From contig CAWAQJ010000018.1 in the NCBI GenBank assembly GCA_963784175.1, forward strand, positions 310,001-374,000: a DNA stretch of 64,000 nt. Reading direction: 5' to 3'. The stretch is from JAIBJN01 sp963784175. GTDB taxonomy: Bacteria; Actinomycetota; Thermoleophilia; Gaiellales; Gaiellaceae. A program made the translations under genes and the position numbers. How positions within the stretch are numbered: position 1 is the stretch's first letter; the number at the start of each line of letters is the position of its first letter. The notes under the pieces were generated by a model. The model was not told the DNA's origin, ran no database searches, and saw nothing but the letters and a program-made list of their open reading frames with translations. Below are positions 8,771 through 17,057 of this stretch, piece by piece.

Positions 8771-9139
8771 CTAGCGGCGGGCCTGTTCCTCCACCACAGG
8801 CTCGACGTCGTCGATCGACGCCGGCTCGGGCGCCTCCATCGGCTCGGGGGCCTCTTCCGGCTCCTCGGCCATGGCGGCGGACTCCTCCGGGGGCACCTTG
8901 TTGGCGATCGCACGGCGGGTGACGGCGATGCGAACGTCGGCGTCGACCTCGAGCTGGACACGCTCGTCGTCGATCTCGGTCACCTCGCCGTAGATGCCGC
9001 CGGCGGTGATCACCTCGTCGCCGATGCTGAGGCCCTTGAGCATCTCCTGGTGACGCTTCGCCTGCTGTCGCTGAGGACGCACCAGCAGGAGGTACAGGAA
9101 CACGAGCATCACGAGGAAGAAGAGAAAGATTGGGTCCAC
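8771..9139 (-). CDS. yajC: preprotein translocase subunit YajC
   Basis: 122 residues: an N-terminal membrane helix (DPIFLFFLVMLVFLYLLLV) followed by the family signature RPQRQQAKRHQEM and the small beta domain GDEVITAGGIYGEV. The C-terminus is extended by an acidic proline/glutamate tail. YajC joins SecDF in the accessory holotranslocon. The GTG start at 9139 has GGAGG 8 nt upstream. The gene ends 17 bp before secDF. A T6 run and a CACACTTGTGTG palindrome lie in the 112-bp gap from tgt, so tgt and yajC may be partly uncoupled. Confidence 0.93.
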   Translation of the reverse strand: MDPIFLFFLVMLVFLYLLLVRPQRQQAKRHQEMLKGLSIGDEVITAGGIYGEVTEIDDERVQLEVDADVRIAVTRRAIANKVPPEESAAMAEEPEEAPEPMEAPEPASIDDVEPVVEEQARR

Positions 9140-9251
9140 TGCTTGAGCCTCCTAGACGTGTCTCGACCGCGCGCGCCCATTCCTCGCGGGGCGCCGCAAG
9201 GACGTCTGACACACAAGTGTGCCGGAAAAAAGTATCAGGCCGTGGCTTCTG

Positions 9252-10376
9252 TCACTCCGGCGCGGCCGCCGTGGCCGGCGGGCCGAGCCGGTCCAGCGCC
9301 TCCGCCTTGAAGGCTGCGAGCTCACCGCGCTCGATCGCCGCTCGAGCCGCGGCGGTCAGGTCGAGCAGGAAGCGGACGTTGTGCTCCGAGAGCAGCGTGA
9401 GCCCGAGCAGCTCCTGCTGGTTCACGAGGTGGCGCAGGTAGGCGCGCGAGAAGCCGGTGCACGCCCGGCACGGGCAGCCGTCCTGCAGCGGCGCGGTGTC
9501 CCGCGCGAAGCGGGCGTTGCGGAGGTTCAGGCGGCCCTCCCACGTGACCGCCGAGCCCGTGCGCCCGAGCCGCGTGGGCAGCACGCAGTCGAACATGTCG
9601 ACCCCGCGCTCGACGACCTCGAGGATCCCGGCCGGGTCCCCGATCCCCATGAAGTAGCGCGGCCTGTCGGCCGGCAGGAGCGGCGCGCTCCACGCGACGG
9701 TCTCGAGCATGAGCTCGCGGTCCTCCCCCACGCTCAGCCCGCCGAGCGCGTTGCCGTCGAAGCCGAGGGCCGCGATCTCGTCGATGGAGCGGCGGCGGAG
9801 GTCGACGTCCGTGCCGCCCTGGGAGATCCCGAAGAGGAGCTGCCCGTCCGCGCGCGGCGCGGCGAGCTGGCGTCCGGCCCAGAGCGTGGTGCGATCGGCG
9901 GCCTGCTGCATTTCTCGGGCCGGGGCCTCGGCCGGAAGGCAGATGTCGAGGCACATGGCGATGTCCGAGCCGAGCCGCCGCTGGATCTCGGCTGCGAGCT
10001 CCGGCGTGAAGCGCGCGGACTCGCCGTCGTAGACCGACCTGAACGTCACGCCCTCGTCGTCGGCGGCGACGATCGTGTCGCGGAGCGAGAAGACCTGGTA
10101 GCCACCGGAGTCGGTGAGGATCGGCCCGTCCCAGGCCATGAACCGGTGCAGGCCACCGAGCTCCTCGATGAGCTCTGCTCCGGGCCGGAAGTGCAGGTGG
10201 TACGTGTTGCCGAGGAGGATCGTCGTCCCGAGCTCGCGCAGCCGGACCGGGTCGAGGCCCTTGACGGTCGCCTTCGTCCCCACGGGCATGAACGCAGGCG
10301 TGGGCACGTCGCCGTGCGCCGTGTGCAGGACGCCGGCGCGCGCCGCGCCGTCGGTGGCGCTCAGCGTGAAGCTCAC
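9252..10376 (-). CDS. tgt: queuine tRNA-ribosyltransferase
   Basis: 374 residues, the usual size. It exchanges the guanine at tRNA position 34 for preQ1 (bacterial type). Visible signatures are MPVGTKATVKG, GNTYHL, the substrate-binding ILTDSGGYQVFSL, FGISQGG, GGLSVGE, the nucleophile region DCVLPTRLGRTG, and the C-terminal zinc site C-x-C-x2-C with the following H (GCPCRACTGFSRAYLRHL). The open frame continues upstream, but GTG 10376 has GGAAG 6 nt before it and gives the normal N-terminus. It follows queA, the next enzyme of the same pathway. Confidence 0.95.
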   Translation of the reverse strand: MSFTLSATDGAARAGVLHTAHGDVPTPAFMPVGTKATVKGLDPVRLRELGTTILLGNTYHLHFRPGAELIEELGGLHRFMAWDGPILTDSGGYQVFSLRDTIVAADDEGVTFRSVYDGESARFTPELAAEIQRRLGSDIAMCLDICLPAEAPAREMQQAADRTTLWAGRQLAAPRADGQLLFGISQGGTDVDLRRRSIDEIAALGFDGNALGGLSVGEDRELMLETVAWSAPLLPADRPRYFMGIGDPAGILEVVERGVDMFDCVLPTRLGRTGSAVTWEGRLNLRNARFARDTAPLQDGCPCRACTGFSRAYLRHLVNQQELLGLTLLSEHNVRFLLDLTAAARAAIERGELAAFKAEALDRLGPPATAAAPE

Positions 10377-10414
10377 GACATGCTTCCGCGCGCGATTCGA
10401 CACGCTCCGCGCGC

Positions 10415-10470
10415 CACGGGTGCGTTTCTCGGCGCTACCGTCGAAAGCGGGTGGTGGGACGGGGTGCCCC
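10415..10470 (+). repeat. dispersed 56-bp intergenic repeat, copy A
   Basis: Lies in the queA-tgt gap. 48 of 56 bases match copy B at 36791-36846, in the same orientation, although the two sites share no neighbouring genes. Invariant blocks are CACGGGTGCG and AAGCGGGTGG. Each copy has a GC-rich inverted repeat around the CACGGGTGCG block and another at the CGGGG/CCCCG end. It could be a small mobile or REP-like element or part of a structured RNA. Confidence 0.65.
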
Positions 10471-10491
10471 GGAGATAGAAGGGGAAGCAGG

Positions 10492-11433
10492 TCACAGGAG
10501 GAGCATCGCATCGCCGAAGGAGTAGAAGCGGTAGCGCTCCTCGATCGCGAGTCGGTAGAGCCTCCGCGTCTCCTCCACGCCCGCGAAGGCCATGACCAGG
10601 GCGAGCAGGGTCGACCGGGGCAGGTGGAAGTTGGTCACGAGCACGTCCACGCGCCGGAACTCGAAGCCGGGAGTGACGAAGAGCCTCGTCCGGCCTTCGA
10701 GCGGCGCACCGCGCGCGAGCGACTCGAGCACCCGCACGGTGGTCGTCCCCACGGCCACGACCTGCTCCGCAGCCCGGATCCGCTCCGACGCGCCGGACTC
10801 CACCCGGTAGCGCTCGCTGTGGATCTCGTGGTCGGCGAGGTCGTCTGCGGTCACCCGGCGGAAGGTGTCGAGGCCGACGTGGAGCGTGATCCGCTCGACG
10901 TCGAGCCCGGCGAGGAGCTCCGGGGTGAAGTGGAGCCCGGCCGTCGGTGCAGCCGCGGAGCCTGCCTCCTCCGCGTAGACGGTCTGGTAGCGCTCTGCGT
11001 CGGCGAGGGGCTCCGTGATGTACGGCGGCAGCGGGGCCTCGCCCTCCGGCTCCCCTGCGAGGCGGACCAGCCACCGCCCGGCGCCGATGTGCTCCACGAG
11101 CTCGACTGGGCCGAGTTTCGCTCCCGCCCGTAGACGCTTCGTCGGGCGCGCGAGCGCTTCCCACAGGCCGTCCCCGGCCGGCTCGAGGAGCAGGACCTCG
11201 GCCTCGCCGCCGGACTCCCTGCGCGCCCGCACGCGCGCGGGAAGCACGCGGGTGTCGTTGACGACGACGAGCGCCCCGTCAGGGAGCTCGTCCCGCAGGT
11301 CGCGGAAGTGCCGGTGCCGGACGTCGCCGGAAGCCCGATCGGCGACCAGGAGCCGCGAGTCGTCGCGCCGCTCGAGCGGCCGCTGGGCGATCAATTCCGG
11401 CGGGAGGTCGTAGTCGAGCTCGGCGGTTCTCAT
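10492..11433 (-). CDS. queA: S-adenosylmethionine:tRNA ribosyltransferase-isomerase
   Basis: 313 residues. QueA adds the ribosyl part of SAM to preQ1-modified tRNA to make epoxyqueuosine. It opens with the family N-terminus DYDLPPELIAQRPLERRD and contains LVVNDTRVLPARV, AAPTAGLHFT, TLHVGLDTFRRV and the C-terminal TNFHLPRSTLLALVMAFAG. Start is ATG 11433; a longer open frame upstream runs antisense through the next gene and is ignored. It lies upstream of tgt on the same strand, the common queA-tgt-yajC-secD order. The last step enzyme, queG, is 15 kb away in this window. Confidence 0.95.
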   Translation of the reverse strand: MRTAELDYDLPPELIAQRPLERRDDSRLLVADRASGDVRHRHFRDLRDELPDGALVVVNDTRVLPARVRARRESGGEAEVLLLEPAGDGLWEALARPTKRLRAGAKLGPVELVEHIGAGRWLVRLAGEPEGEAPLPPYITEPLADAERYQTVYAEEAGSAAAPTAGLHFTPELLAGLDVERITLHVGLDTFRRVTADDLADHEIHSERYRVESGASERIRAAEQVVAVGTTTVRVLESLARGAPLEGRTRLFVTPGFEFRRVDVLVTNFHLPRSTLLALVMAFAGVEETRRLYRLAIEERYRFYSFGDAMLLL

Positions 11434-11464
11434 GCGATCCGACGCCAAGAGTAGAGTCACCGCC

Positions 11465-11932
11465 ATGGATCGCGACGCGCTGGAACGGGCCAGAGCACGC
11501 ATCGCGGAGGCACGCGAGGGAGGCACGACGAAGGCCGACCTCGAGGCCGCTCTCGCACGTGCCGAGGCCGGGCTCGACGCACTCGCGCAAACCGCCGCCG
11601 AGCTCGAGACCGTGGTCCCGGAGCGTCTCGGGGCCGCGATCGAGGAAGGGATGCGCGCGGAGGTACTCCCCGTCGCCAAGCACATCGCCGAGGTGCGCGG
11701 CCTGACGGGCCAGCTCGTTCGCCGCCTCGAGGCGCTGCAGGCCGAGGTGGCCGCCGAGCGGCGCGAGCGGCTCGAGGATCTCGCCGTCCTCGTCGAGCTG
11801 ATCGGATCCGGCTGGCGCTCCGTGGAGCGCCGGCTCGACCGGGCCGAGCGCATCCTCGACCGCATCGAGCGCTCCCTCGAGGAGCGCCCCGGCGCCGCGC
11901 TCTACCGGATCGACAGCCGCCAGGCCCAGTAG
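11465..11932 (+). CDS. coiled-coil hypothetical protein
   Basis: 155 residues, almost entirely charged alpha helix (ALERARARIAEAREGG, AEAGLDALAQTAAELE, RRLDRAERILDRIERSLEE), with heptad spacing throughout and no signal peptide or membrane segment. Family unknown to me. The start is ATG 11465; there is no ribosome binding site, but TAGAGT at 11452-11457 ends 7 nt before it, consistent with leaderless transcription. It is divergent from queA with only 31 bp between starts and converges with the histidine kinase, 2 bp from its end. Confidence 0.65.
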   Translation: MDRDALERARARIAEAREGGTTKADLEAALARAEAGLDALAQTAAELETVVPERLGAAIEEGMRAEVLPVAKHIAEVRGLTGQLVRRLEALQAEVAAERRERLEDLAVLVELIGSGWRSVERRLDRAERILDRIERSLEERPGAALYRIDSRQAQ

Positions 11933-11934
11933 CG

Positions 11935-13317
11935 CTACTGAGCCGGTAGGCGAAGCTCGAACCGCGAGCCTCGCCCGACCGTGGAGTCGAGCTCTAGGTC
12001 GCCGCCCAGCGCGTGCGCGAGCTCCAGCGAGATCGCGAGCCCGAGGCCGGTGCCCTCGCCGTTCTCCGACACGAACGGCCGGAAGACACGGTCCCGGTCG
12101 ACCGGCGCGATCCCGGGCCCCGAGTCGGAGACCGAGACCGAGGCGAAGCCGTTGTCCTTCGAGACCGCCAGCGAGATCGAGCCGCCGTCGGGCGTCCAGG
12201 AGAACGCATTCGAGAGAAGGTTGGAGACGATCTGGAGGACGCGGTCGCCGTCCGTGTGCAGCACCGGGCGGGCGCCGAGGGAGAGCTCGTAGCGGATCTC
12301 CCGGCGGCGCGCCTCCTCGGCGAACGAGTTGTAGCCCTGCTCGACGAGGCGCTCGAGCTCGACCTCGTGCTCCTCGAGCGTGAAGCTGTGCGCCTCGAGC
12401 CGGGAGAGGTCGACGAGGTCGCCGACGAGACGGACGAGCCGGTCCGTCTCCGCCCGGATGACGTCTAGCGACGCCTGCCGGGCCGCCGCGTCGTCCGCCA
12501 GGCCCTCGCGCAGGGCGGCGACGTGACCGCGGATGGCGGTGAGCGGGGTCCGCAGCTCGTGGGAGACACGGACGAGGAAGTTGCGCTCGTGGGCCTCCGA
12601 CGCGGCGAGCCGCTCGGTCATCTCACGGAACCGCTCCGTCAGGTGCGCGATCTCGTCGCTCGAGCCGGACTCCGGAAGCTCGGCGCCGTAGCGCCGGAGG
12701 GCCACTTCGTCCGCGGCACGCGAGAGGGTCAGCAGGGGCTTCGTCAGGCGCCTGGTCAGGTACCAGACGAACCCCGCCGCGATCCCGAGGCCGGCGAGGA
12801 ACGCGAGCGCGAGCCGCTGGGACAGATCCATCCACTGTTCCTGGAGCTCGGCACGCGGCTTCGCCACGACGATCGCGCCGAAGGTCTCGCCGCCGAGCCG
12901 GATCGGGTACGCGGCGGCGAGGAACACGCGGTCGACCCCGGGTGGCTTGAACTCGAACGTCTGTACCCGGCCGTCGTCGAGGGCTTCCCTGTCGAGGAGG
13001 TCGAGGGGCAGCTTGCTCAGGCCCGACGCCTGCCCCGGGAAGATCTCGACGCCCGCGTAGTAGATCTCCGAGCCCGTCGCCTCCTCGAGCGTCGGTGGGG
13101 CAAACCGCGGCGCGGGGCCGGTCTCGTCGATGCTCGCGTTGGCCTGTCTCGTGTAGAGCTCGGCGAGCCCCTCGGCCTGGCGCTGAAGCTCCGCGAGTGT
13201 GCGCGACCGGGTGTCGTCCTGGAAGAAGCGGACCGCGATCGCGACGGTGACGAGCGCGGCCACGAGCACGCCCGCGAAGAAGATCGCGGGGAGCTTGAAG
13301 CGCAGGGAGCGCAGCAC
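11935..13317 (-). CDS. two-component sensor histidine kinase
   Basis: 460 residues: a first membrane helix (residues about 8-28), an extracytoplasmic sensor of roughly 135 residues, a second helix (LALAFLAGLGIAAGFVWYL), a HAMP linker, the HisKA phospho-acceptor in VSHELRTPLT near residue 251, and an HATPase domain with NLLSNAF, DSGPGIAP and GEGTGLGLAI. The ligand is unknown. The start is GTG 13317, with AGGGG overlapping the stop of the response regulator just upstream, so the pair is co-translated. The regulator comes first, then the kinase. Confidence 0.92.
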   Translation of the reverse strand: MLRSLRFKLPAIFFAGVLVAALVTVAIAVRFFQDDTRSRTLAELQRQAEGLAELYTRQANASIDETGPAPRFAPPTLEEATGSEIYYAGVEIFPGQASGLSKLPLDLLDREALDDGRVQTFEFKPPGVDRVFLAAAYPIRLGGETFGAIVVAKPRAELQEQWMDLSQRLALAFLAGLGIAAGFVWYLTRRLTKPLLTLSRAADEVALRRYGAELPESGSSDEIAHLTERFREMTERLAASEAHERNFLVRVSHELRTPLTAIRGHVAALREGLADDAAARQASLDVIRAETDRLVRLVGDLVDLSRLEAHSFTLEEHEVELERLVEQGYNSFAEEARRREIRYELSLGARPVLHTDGDRVLQIVSNLLSNAFSWTPDGGSISLAVSKDNGFASVSVSDSGPGIAPVDRDRVFRPFVSENGEGTGLGLAISLELAHALGGDLELDSTVGRGSRFELRLPAQ

Positions 13318-13325
13318 GGCCGCCC

Positions 13326-14033
13326 CTATGAGACTTTCGCGGCCTTCGGCTCCGTCGAGACCTTGTAGCCGACGCCCCACACGGTGACGATGGGGCAGGC
13401 TTCGCCCAGCTTGCGCCGCAGCTGGCGGACATGAACGTCGACGGTGCGCGTGTCGCCCGCAAACGTATAGCCCCAAACGCGCTCCAGCAACTGATCGCGC
13501 GTCAGGACGAGCCCGCGGTGGTCGAGCAGGTCCCAGAGGAGGTCGAACTCCTTGGGGGCGAGCTGAACCTCCTCGCCGGCAACCGTGACTTCCCGGCGGC
13601 CTGCGTCGATGCGAAGGTCGCCGTGCTCGAGAACGGAGCTGACGAACTCGCGGCGCTCGGGGCTCGACCGGCGCAGGATCGACTTCACGCGCGCGACGAG
13701 CTCGCCGGGGTTGAACGGCTTCGTGAGGTAGTCGTCCGCGCCGACCTCGAGCCCGATGATCTTGTCGATGTCCTCGTCGCGGGCGCTCAGCATGAGGATC
13801 GGCACGTCCGAGCGCTGGCGGACGCGCCGGCAGACGTCGATGCCGTCCAGGTCGGGGAGCATCAGGTCGAGGATGATCAACGCCGGAGGATCGGCACTCG
13901 CCTTCTCGAGAGCATCGCCGCCGGTGCCCGACACGCGCACGGAGAACCCTGCGCGCTTCAGGTACATGCCGATGAACGAGGCGATACTGGTCTCGTCCTC
14001 GACGACAAGAATGGACTGCTTCGTCCCGGTCAC
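13326..14033 (-). CDS. OmpR/PhoB-family response regulator
   Basis: 235 residues. The receiver domain has the acidic pair in VVEDE (residues 11-14), the phospho-acceptor Asp at 56 (IILDLMLP) and the lysine in LTKPFNPGE. The C-terminal winged helix (residues about 135-230) shows PKEFDLLWDLLDHRG, RDQLLERVWGY, TRTVDVHVRQLRRKLG and the final VWGVGYKV, the OmpR/PhoB pattern. It is the cognate partner of the kinase that follows. The open frame extends upstream, but GTG 14033 gives the normal start TGTKQSILVVEDE. Confidence 0.94.
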   Translation of the reverse strand: MTGTKQSILVVEDETSIASFIGMYLKRAGFSVRVSGTGGDALEKASADPPALIILDLMLPDLDGIDVCRRVRQRSDVPILMLSARDEDIDKIIGLEVGADDYLTKPFNPGELVARVKSILRRSSPERREFVSSVLEHGDLRIDAGRREVTVAGEEVQLAPKEFDLLWDLLDHRGLVLTRDQLLERVWGYTFAGDTRTVDVHVRQLRRKLGEACPIVTVWGVGYKVSTEPKAAKVS

Positions 14034-14074
14034 AGCGCCATATCCTGGCACAGGGCTCGGTTGGCGAGCGCCGC

Positions 14075-14569
14075 TCACCGTCGCCACAGCTCGAAGGTCT
14101 GGGCCGCGCGGGGCCAGTAACGAAGCGCGCCACCGGCGATCCTGTACCTCCCCCTTGGGCCTTGGTTGAAGGCGTCGAGCGTGAGCGATCCGCGCACGCT
14201 TCCGCCCGCGAATATGCGACGGCCGTTGATGACGGCCTGCCACGGCCCGCCGGCCGAGCCGCTCCAGACGCGGCAGCGGACGTCCGAGCCGCTGTACTGG
14301 ATCGTCGACCGGCTCACCCTGACGCCGCGCTTGTTGCAGCTGCGGTTCGGCCTACCGCCACCCGGGAGGTCGACGACGCGGATACGTCCCAACGAAACAC
14401 GGATGAGCACCGAGCCCCGGCGTCCGATCACCGCGCGCCCGTAGCCGGCGCGGAGCTCGATCAGTTCGGCCCCGGGGGTCCGGAGTGAGTAGTCCGCCTG
14501 CGCGGACGAGGCCTCGGCGGCGCCCATCGCGAGGGCCGCGACCGAAATCAACACAATGCTGCGCCGCAT
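14075..14569 (-). CDS. secreted hypothetical protein
   Basis: 164 residues with a signal peptide (MRRSIVLISVAALAMGAAEASSAQA). The mature part is rich in beta strand, Arg and Gly (GYGRAVIGRRGSVLIRVSLGRIRVVDLPGG; later QAVINGRRIFAGGSVRGSLTLDAF) and has two Cys residues that could form a disulfide. I do not recognise the family. It lies upstream of the two-component genes on the same strand, 41 bp before the regulator, so it could share their transcript and be the thing sensed; that is inference. A promoter is visible upstream. Confidence 0.65.
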   Translation of the reverse strand: MRRSIVLISVAALAMGAAEASSAQADYSLRTPGAELIELRAGYGRAVIGRRGSVLIRVSLGRIRVVDLPGGGRPNRSCNKRGVRVSRSTIQYSGSDVRCRVWSGSAGGPWQAVINGRRIFAGGSVRGSLTLDAFNQGPRGRYRIAGGALRYWPRAAQTFELWRR

Positions 14570-14613
14570 TCGCAACGAACTATCTTCGCATGCCGTGAGA
14601 CTTCGATTACGGG

Positions 14614-14642
14614 CGTGTAAAGAAAATGTAAACGCCGAGAAC
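14614..14642 (-). promoter_or_regulatory. sigma70-type promoter of the secreted protein / two-component unit
   Basis: Read on the minus strand: TTTACA at 14642-14637, 17-bp spacer, TAATCG at 14619-14614. It sits in an AT-richer patch that stands out from the surrounding sequence. Transcription would start near 14607, about 38 nt before the ATG at 14569. Confidence 0.5.
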
Positions 14643-14700
14643 CCAAAGAGCCGTGCGGGAAGGAAACGTCCGGGCCCGCTCGTACCATCGATTGACGGCC

Positions 14701-14955
14701 ATGGACGAGCGATCCCGCCACGATCGCACGGCCCGGCTTCTCGAGGCGCGTCTCGAAGCCCTCGCGATTGCCTCGGCCAGGGCACCCCGCGGCGAGCGTG
14801 ACCTCGACCGCGAGATCGTGGCCGCCGTCGCCGCGACGAGGCATGCGGTCGCACTCGAGCTCCTCTCCTTCGAGGAGGCCGGGGCGATCTGGTCGGCGGT
14901 CTCCCAGCGGCACCCCGGTGCGGCGTGGTGCCGGACGAGCCCGCTGGCGGCCTAG
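14701..14955 (+). CDS. small hypothetical protein (84 aa)
   Basis: Helical, mainly cytoplasmic-looking protein beginning MDERSRHDRTARLLEARLEAL and ending WCRTSPLAA, with a hydrophobic amphipathic stretch in the middle (EIVAAVAATRHAVALELLSF). No family recognised. Codon third positions are strongly GC, as in neighbouring genes. It converges with the small zinc-binding ORF, 3 bp away. Confidence 0.55.
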   Translation: MDERSRHDRTARLLEARLEALAIASARAPRGERDLDREIVAAVAATRHAVALELLSFEEAGAIWSAVSQRHPGAAWCRTSPLAA

Positions 14956-14958
14956 GGC

Positions 14959-15162
14959 CTAAGCGACGAGCCTGACCGTGCCGCGGAGGCCGACGGCGTT
15001 CTCCACCTCGTGGCGGTCGGTTCGCTCCCAGCCGTCCCGCGTGGCCTCGGGCTCGCACAGATGGCAGACGACGCGGGCCGCCTGGCGTTGCTGGATGCTT
15101 CGCCAGTAGCGGAACCGTTCGCCCGCGAGGAGGTTCCGGCGGCAGAGCGCACAGAGCGTCAC
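14959..15162 (-). CDS. small zinc-ribbon-like protein (67 aa)
   Basis: Contains CALC near the N-terminus (residues 4-7) and CHLC near residues 33-36, a four-cysteine C-x2-C...C-x2-C arrangement that should bind one zinc. The linker is basic and aromatic (RFRYWRSIQQRQAARV), which suggests nucleic-acid or protein contact. The GTG start at 15162 is the only good one. No partner gene is evident. Confidence 0.6.
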   Translation of the reverse strand: MTLCALCRRNLLAGERFRYWRSIQQRQAARVVCHLCEPEATRDGWERTDRHEVENAVGLRGTVRLVA

Positions 15163-15315
15163 TGCCCTACGACTGTAGGGAGGCGCCCGGACGGCGCGGG
15201 GGCTGTTTCCGACGGCCGCGGTCTAGGGCATACTCCCGGGGCAATGCCCAGTCGCCAGGGGTTTCGCGCCCCGGGGCCGGACGCCCAGGGGCCGGCCGAG
15301 CGAGAGGAGAACGTC

Positions 15316-15702
15316 GTGGAGCTTGCCCGACAGGCCGTCGAGCGCCTGTCCGCACGCCTGCCCGGGATCCAGGTCTACTGCCACATGCGGGTCGGCGAGG
15401 CCCTCCGCGTGGTTGCGTCGGTCGGCGGGCTCCGCCTGATCTACGAGATCCCCCGGGAGCAGGGCGGCATCTGCTGGCGTGCAGCCGAATCCGGCAAGCC
15501 ACAGCTCGTCGAGGACGTGCGCCACGATCCCGACTACCTGGCGACGGACGAGCGCGTCCGCTCGGAGGTGGCCATCCCGGTGCAGATCGACGAGGACACG
15601 CTGCTCGTGCTCGACGCCGAGTTCACGGAGCGGACCTTCACGCCGGAGGAGGCCGAGGCCGTCGAGGCCGAGGCTGCCCGGCTCGCGTCCGAGGTCGACT
15701 GA
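15316..15702 (+). CDS. GAF-domain protein
   Basis: 128 residues forming a single GAF-like sensory domain: helix ELARQAVERLSARLPG, strands QVYCHMRVGEALRVVASVGG, the HDPDYLATD loop, SEVAIPVQIDEDTLLVLDAE and the closing helix PEEAEAVEAEAARLASEV. GAF domains bind small ligands, cyclic nucleotides or chromophores; the ligand is unknown and there is no output domain. GTG 15316 has an AGAGGAGA ribosome binding site 5 nt upstream. An in-frame ATG at 15244 would add 24 low-complexity residues and lacks such a site, so I prefer the GTG. Confidence 0.75.
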   Translation: MELARQAVERLSARLPGIQVYCHMRVGEALRVVASVGGLRLIYEIPREQGGICWRAAESGKPQLVEDVRHDPDYLATDERVRSEVAIPVQIDEDTLLVLDAEFTERTFTPEEAEAVEAEAARLASEVD

Positions 15703-15712
15703 CTACCCGTAG

Positions 15713-16573
15713 CTACTCGTAGCTGAAGAAGCCGCGGCCCGACTTGCGCCCGAGGAGGCCCTCGTCGCGCATGCGGACGAGGCGCTCGGGCGGGGCCATG
15801 CGCCGCTCGCCGAGCGCGTCGTGGAGCGCCTCGGAGGCGTGCACGTGGATGTCGACGCCGATGAGGTCGATCAGCGCACAGGGCCCGATGGGCCAGTTGA
15901 CGCCGCGCGTCATCGCCTTGTCGAGGTCCTCCGGCGAGACGCCCGCCTCGTCGAGGACGCGCACACAGTCGTTCAGGAGTGGGATGAGGATCCGGTTGAC
16001 GACGAACCCCGGCGTGTCGTTGCAGCGGATCGGCTCCTTGCCGAGCCGCTCCGCGAGCGCGTACGCGGTCTCGACGGCGTCGTCGGACGCGAGCTCGGTG
16101 CGGACGACCTCGACGAGCGGTAGCACCGGCGCCGGGTTGAAGAAGTGCATGCCGACGACCCGCTCGGGGTGCTTGCACGCCTTCGCAATCGCGGTGACCG
16201 AGAGCGCCGAGGTATTGGTGGCCAGCACGGCGCCCGAGTCCGAAACCGCCTCGAGCGCGTGGAAGAGCCCCAGCTTCGCGTCCAGATCCTCGACGATCGC
16301 CTCGATGACCACGTCGCAGCCGGCGAGGCCGGCGGGGTCCGTGGTCATGGTCAGCCGGGCGAGCGCGGCGTCCCGCTCCTCGGGGGTCAGGCGCCCCTTC
16401 TCGACCCCGCGGCCGAGGTAGTGGGCGATCCGCTCGCGCGCGCGCTCGCAGAGCTCGTCGCTCACCTCGCGGCCAACGGTCTCGATCCCCGCCTGGATGC
16501 AGACCTGGGCAATCCCGGCACCCATGGTGCCGAGCCCGGCCACGCCCACCCTCCTGACGTCCCTCGCGGTCAT
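15713..16573 (-). CDS. 3-hydroxybutyryl-CoA dehydrogenase
   Basis: 286 residues, the size of the stand-alone enzyme (PaaH/Hbd type). The N-terminal Rossmann fold has VGVAGLGTMGAGIAQ; further on come VVIEAIVEDLDAKLGLF, LATNTSALSVTAIA, the catalytic region VVGMHFFNPAPVLPLVEVV, and DTPGFVVNRILIPLLND. The C-terminal domain includes the GVNWPIGPCALIDLIG substrate-side helix. It oxidises L-3-hydroxyacyl-CoA with NAD(P) in beta-oxidation, butyrate or polyester metabolism. The start codon overlaps the stop of the lipoprotein gene upstream (ATGA). Confidence 0.93.
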   Translation of the reverse strand: MTARDVRRVGVAGLGTMGAGIAQVCIQAGIETVGREVSDELCERARERIAHYLGRGVEKGRLTPEERDAALARLTMTTDPAGLAGCDVVIEAIVEDLDAKLGLFHALEAVSDSGAVLATNTSALSVTAIAKACKHPERVVGMHFFNPAPVLPLVEVVRTELASDDAVETAYALAERLGKEPIRCNDTPGFVVNRILIPLLNDCVRVLDEAGVSPEDLDKAMTRGVNWPIGPCALIDLIGVDIHVHASEALHDALGERRMAPPERLVRMRDEGLLGRKSGRGFFSYE

Positions 16574-17022
16574 TGCGCGACGGTGATTGTCACCTGGAAG
16601 TCCTGCGGCCCGTCGGCACATCCGTCCTGACCGGCGCAGGCGGCTCTCCCGGACGCCGTGATCGTGGCCTCTCCGGGCGCCACCGCCATGACGACCCACT
16701 CGGAGAACCCGGGATCCTGGAGGTAGTTCACGGTCACCAGCTGGACGGCGTCTCCGTCCACGACCGGCTCCTCCCACACCCAGTCGCTCGACAGGCGCAG
16801 GCTCGTCTCGCCGCCGGTCGGGAGCGCGATCGCCGCCCCCGAGTCCGCCTCCGTCAGGACCTGCGGGGACTGACGCGGCGGAGGTGTCGTGTCCGCGCTC
16901 GTGCTTCCGGCCGGCTCGTCGGCCGGCGCCGACCCCTCCTCCCCGGCGCACGCGGCGAGTGCGGGGAGCAGGATGAGCGCGAGGACGGCAACGCGAAGCA
17001 CGGCTCGCACAGAGTGCCCCAC
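16570..17022 (-). CDS. lipoprotein, possible chagasin-like fold
   Basis: 150 residues. A lipoprotein signal peptide ends in the lipobox LAAC (Cys about residue 25), followed by a Ser/Thr/Pro/Glu linker. The folded part (VLTEADSGAAIALPTGGETSLRL..., SSDWVWEEP..., EWVVMAVAPGEATITASGRAAC) has the strand order of the chagasin/I42 protease-inhibitor fold, but the signature residues are weak, so this is a suggestion only. It is translationally coupled to the dehydrogenase downstream, an odd functional mix. Confidence 0.6.
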   Translation of the reverse strand: MGHSVRAVLRVAVLALILLPALAACAGEEGSAPADEPAGSTSADTTPPPRQSPQVLTEADSGAAIALPTGGETSLRLSSDWVWEEPVVDGDAVQLVTVNYLQDPGFSEWVVMAVAPGEATITASGRAACAGQDGCADGPQDFQVTITVAQ

Positions 17023-17057
17023 GGCGGCGCGGCCTGCGTCGTGCTTGAATAGCGGGC

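Noticed and set aside
4146..8774. A plus-strand open frame of more than 1,500 codons
   Set aside because: It is antisense to the UbiB-like, phasin-like and secDF genes. It is low-complexity Arg/Asp/Glu/Leu without domains, the usual shadow of high-GC coding.
9219..10478. A plus-strand frame of about 419 codons
   Set aside because: Antisense to tgt, which has all family motifs.
11434..11865. N-terminal extension of queA by about 144 residues
   Set aside because: Arg/Ser-rich translation of the antisense of the coiled-coil gene; the true QueA N-terminus starts at 11433.
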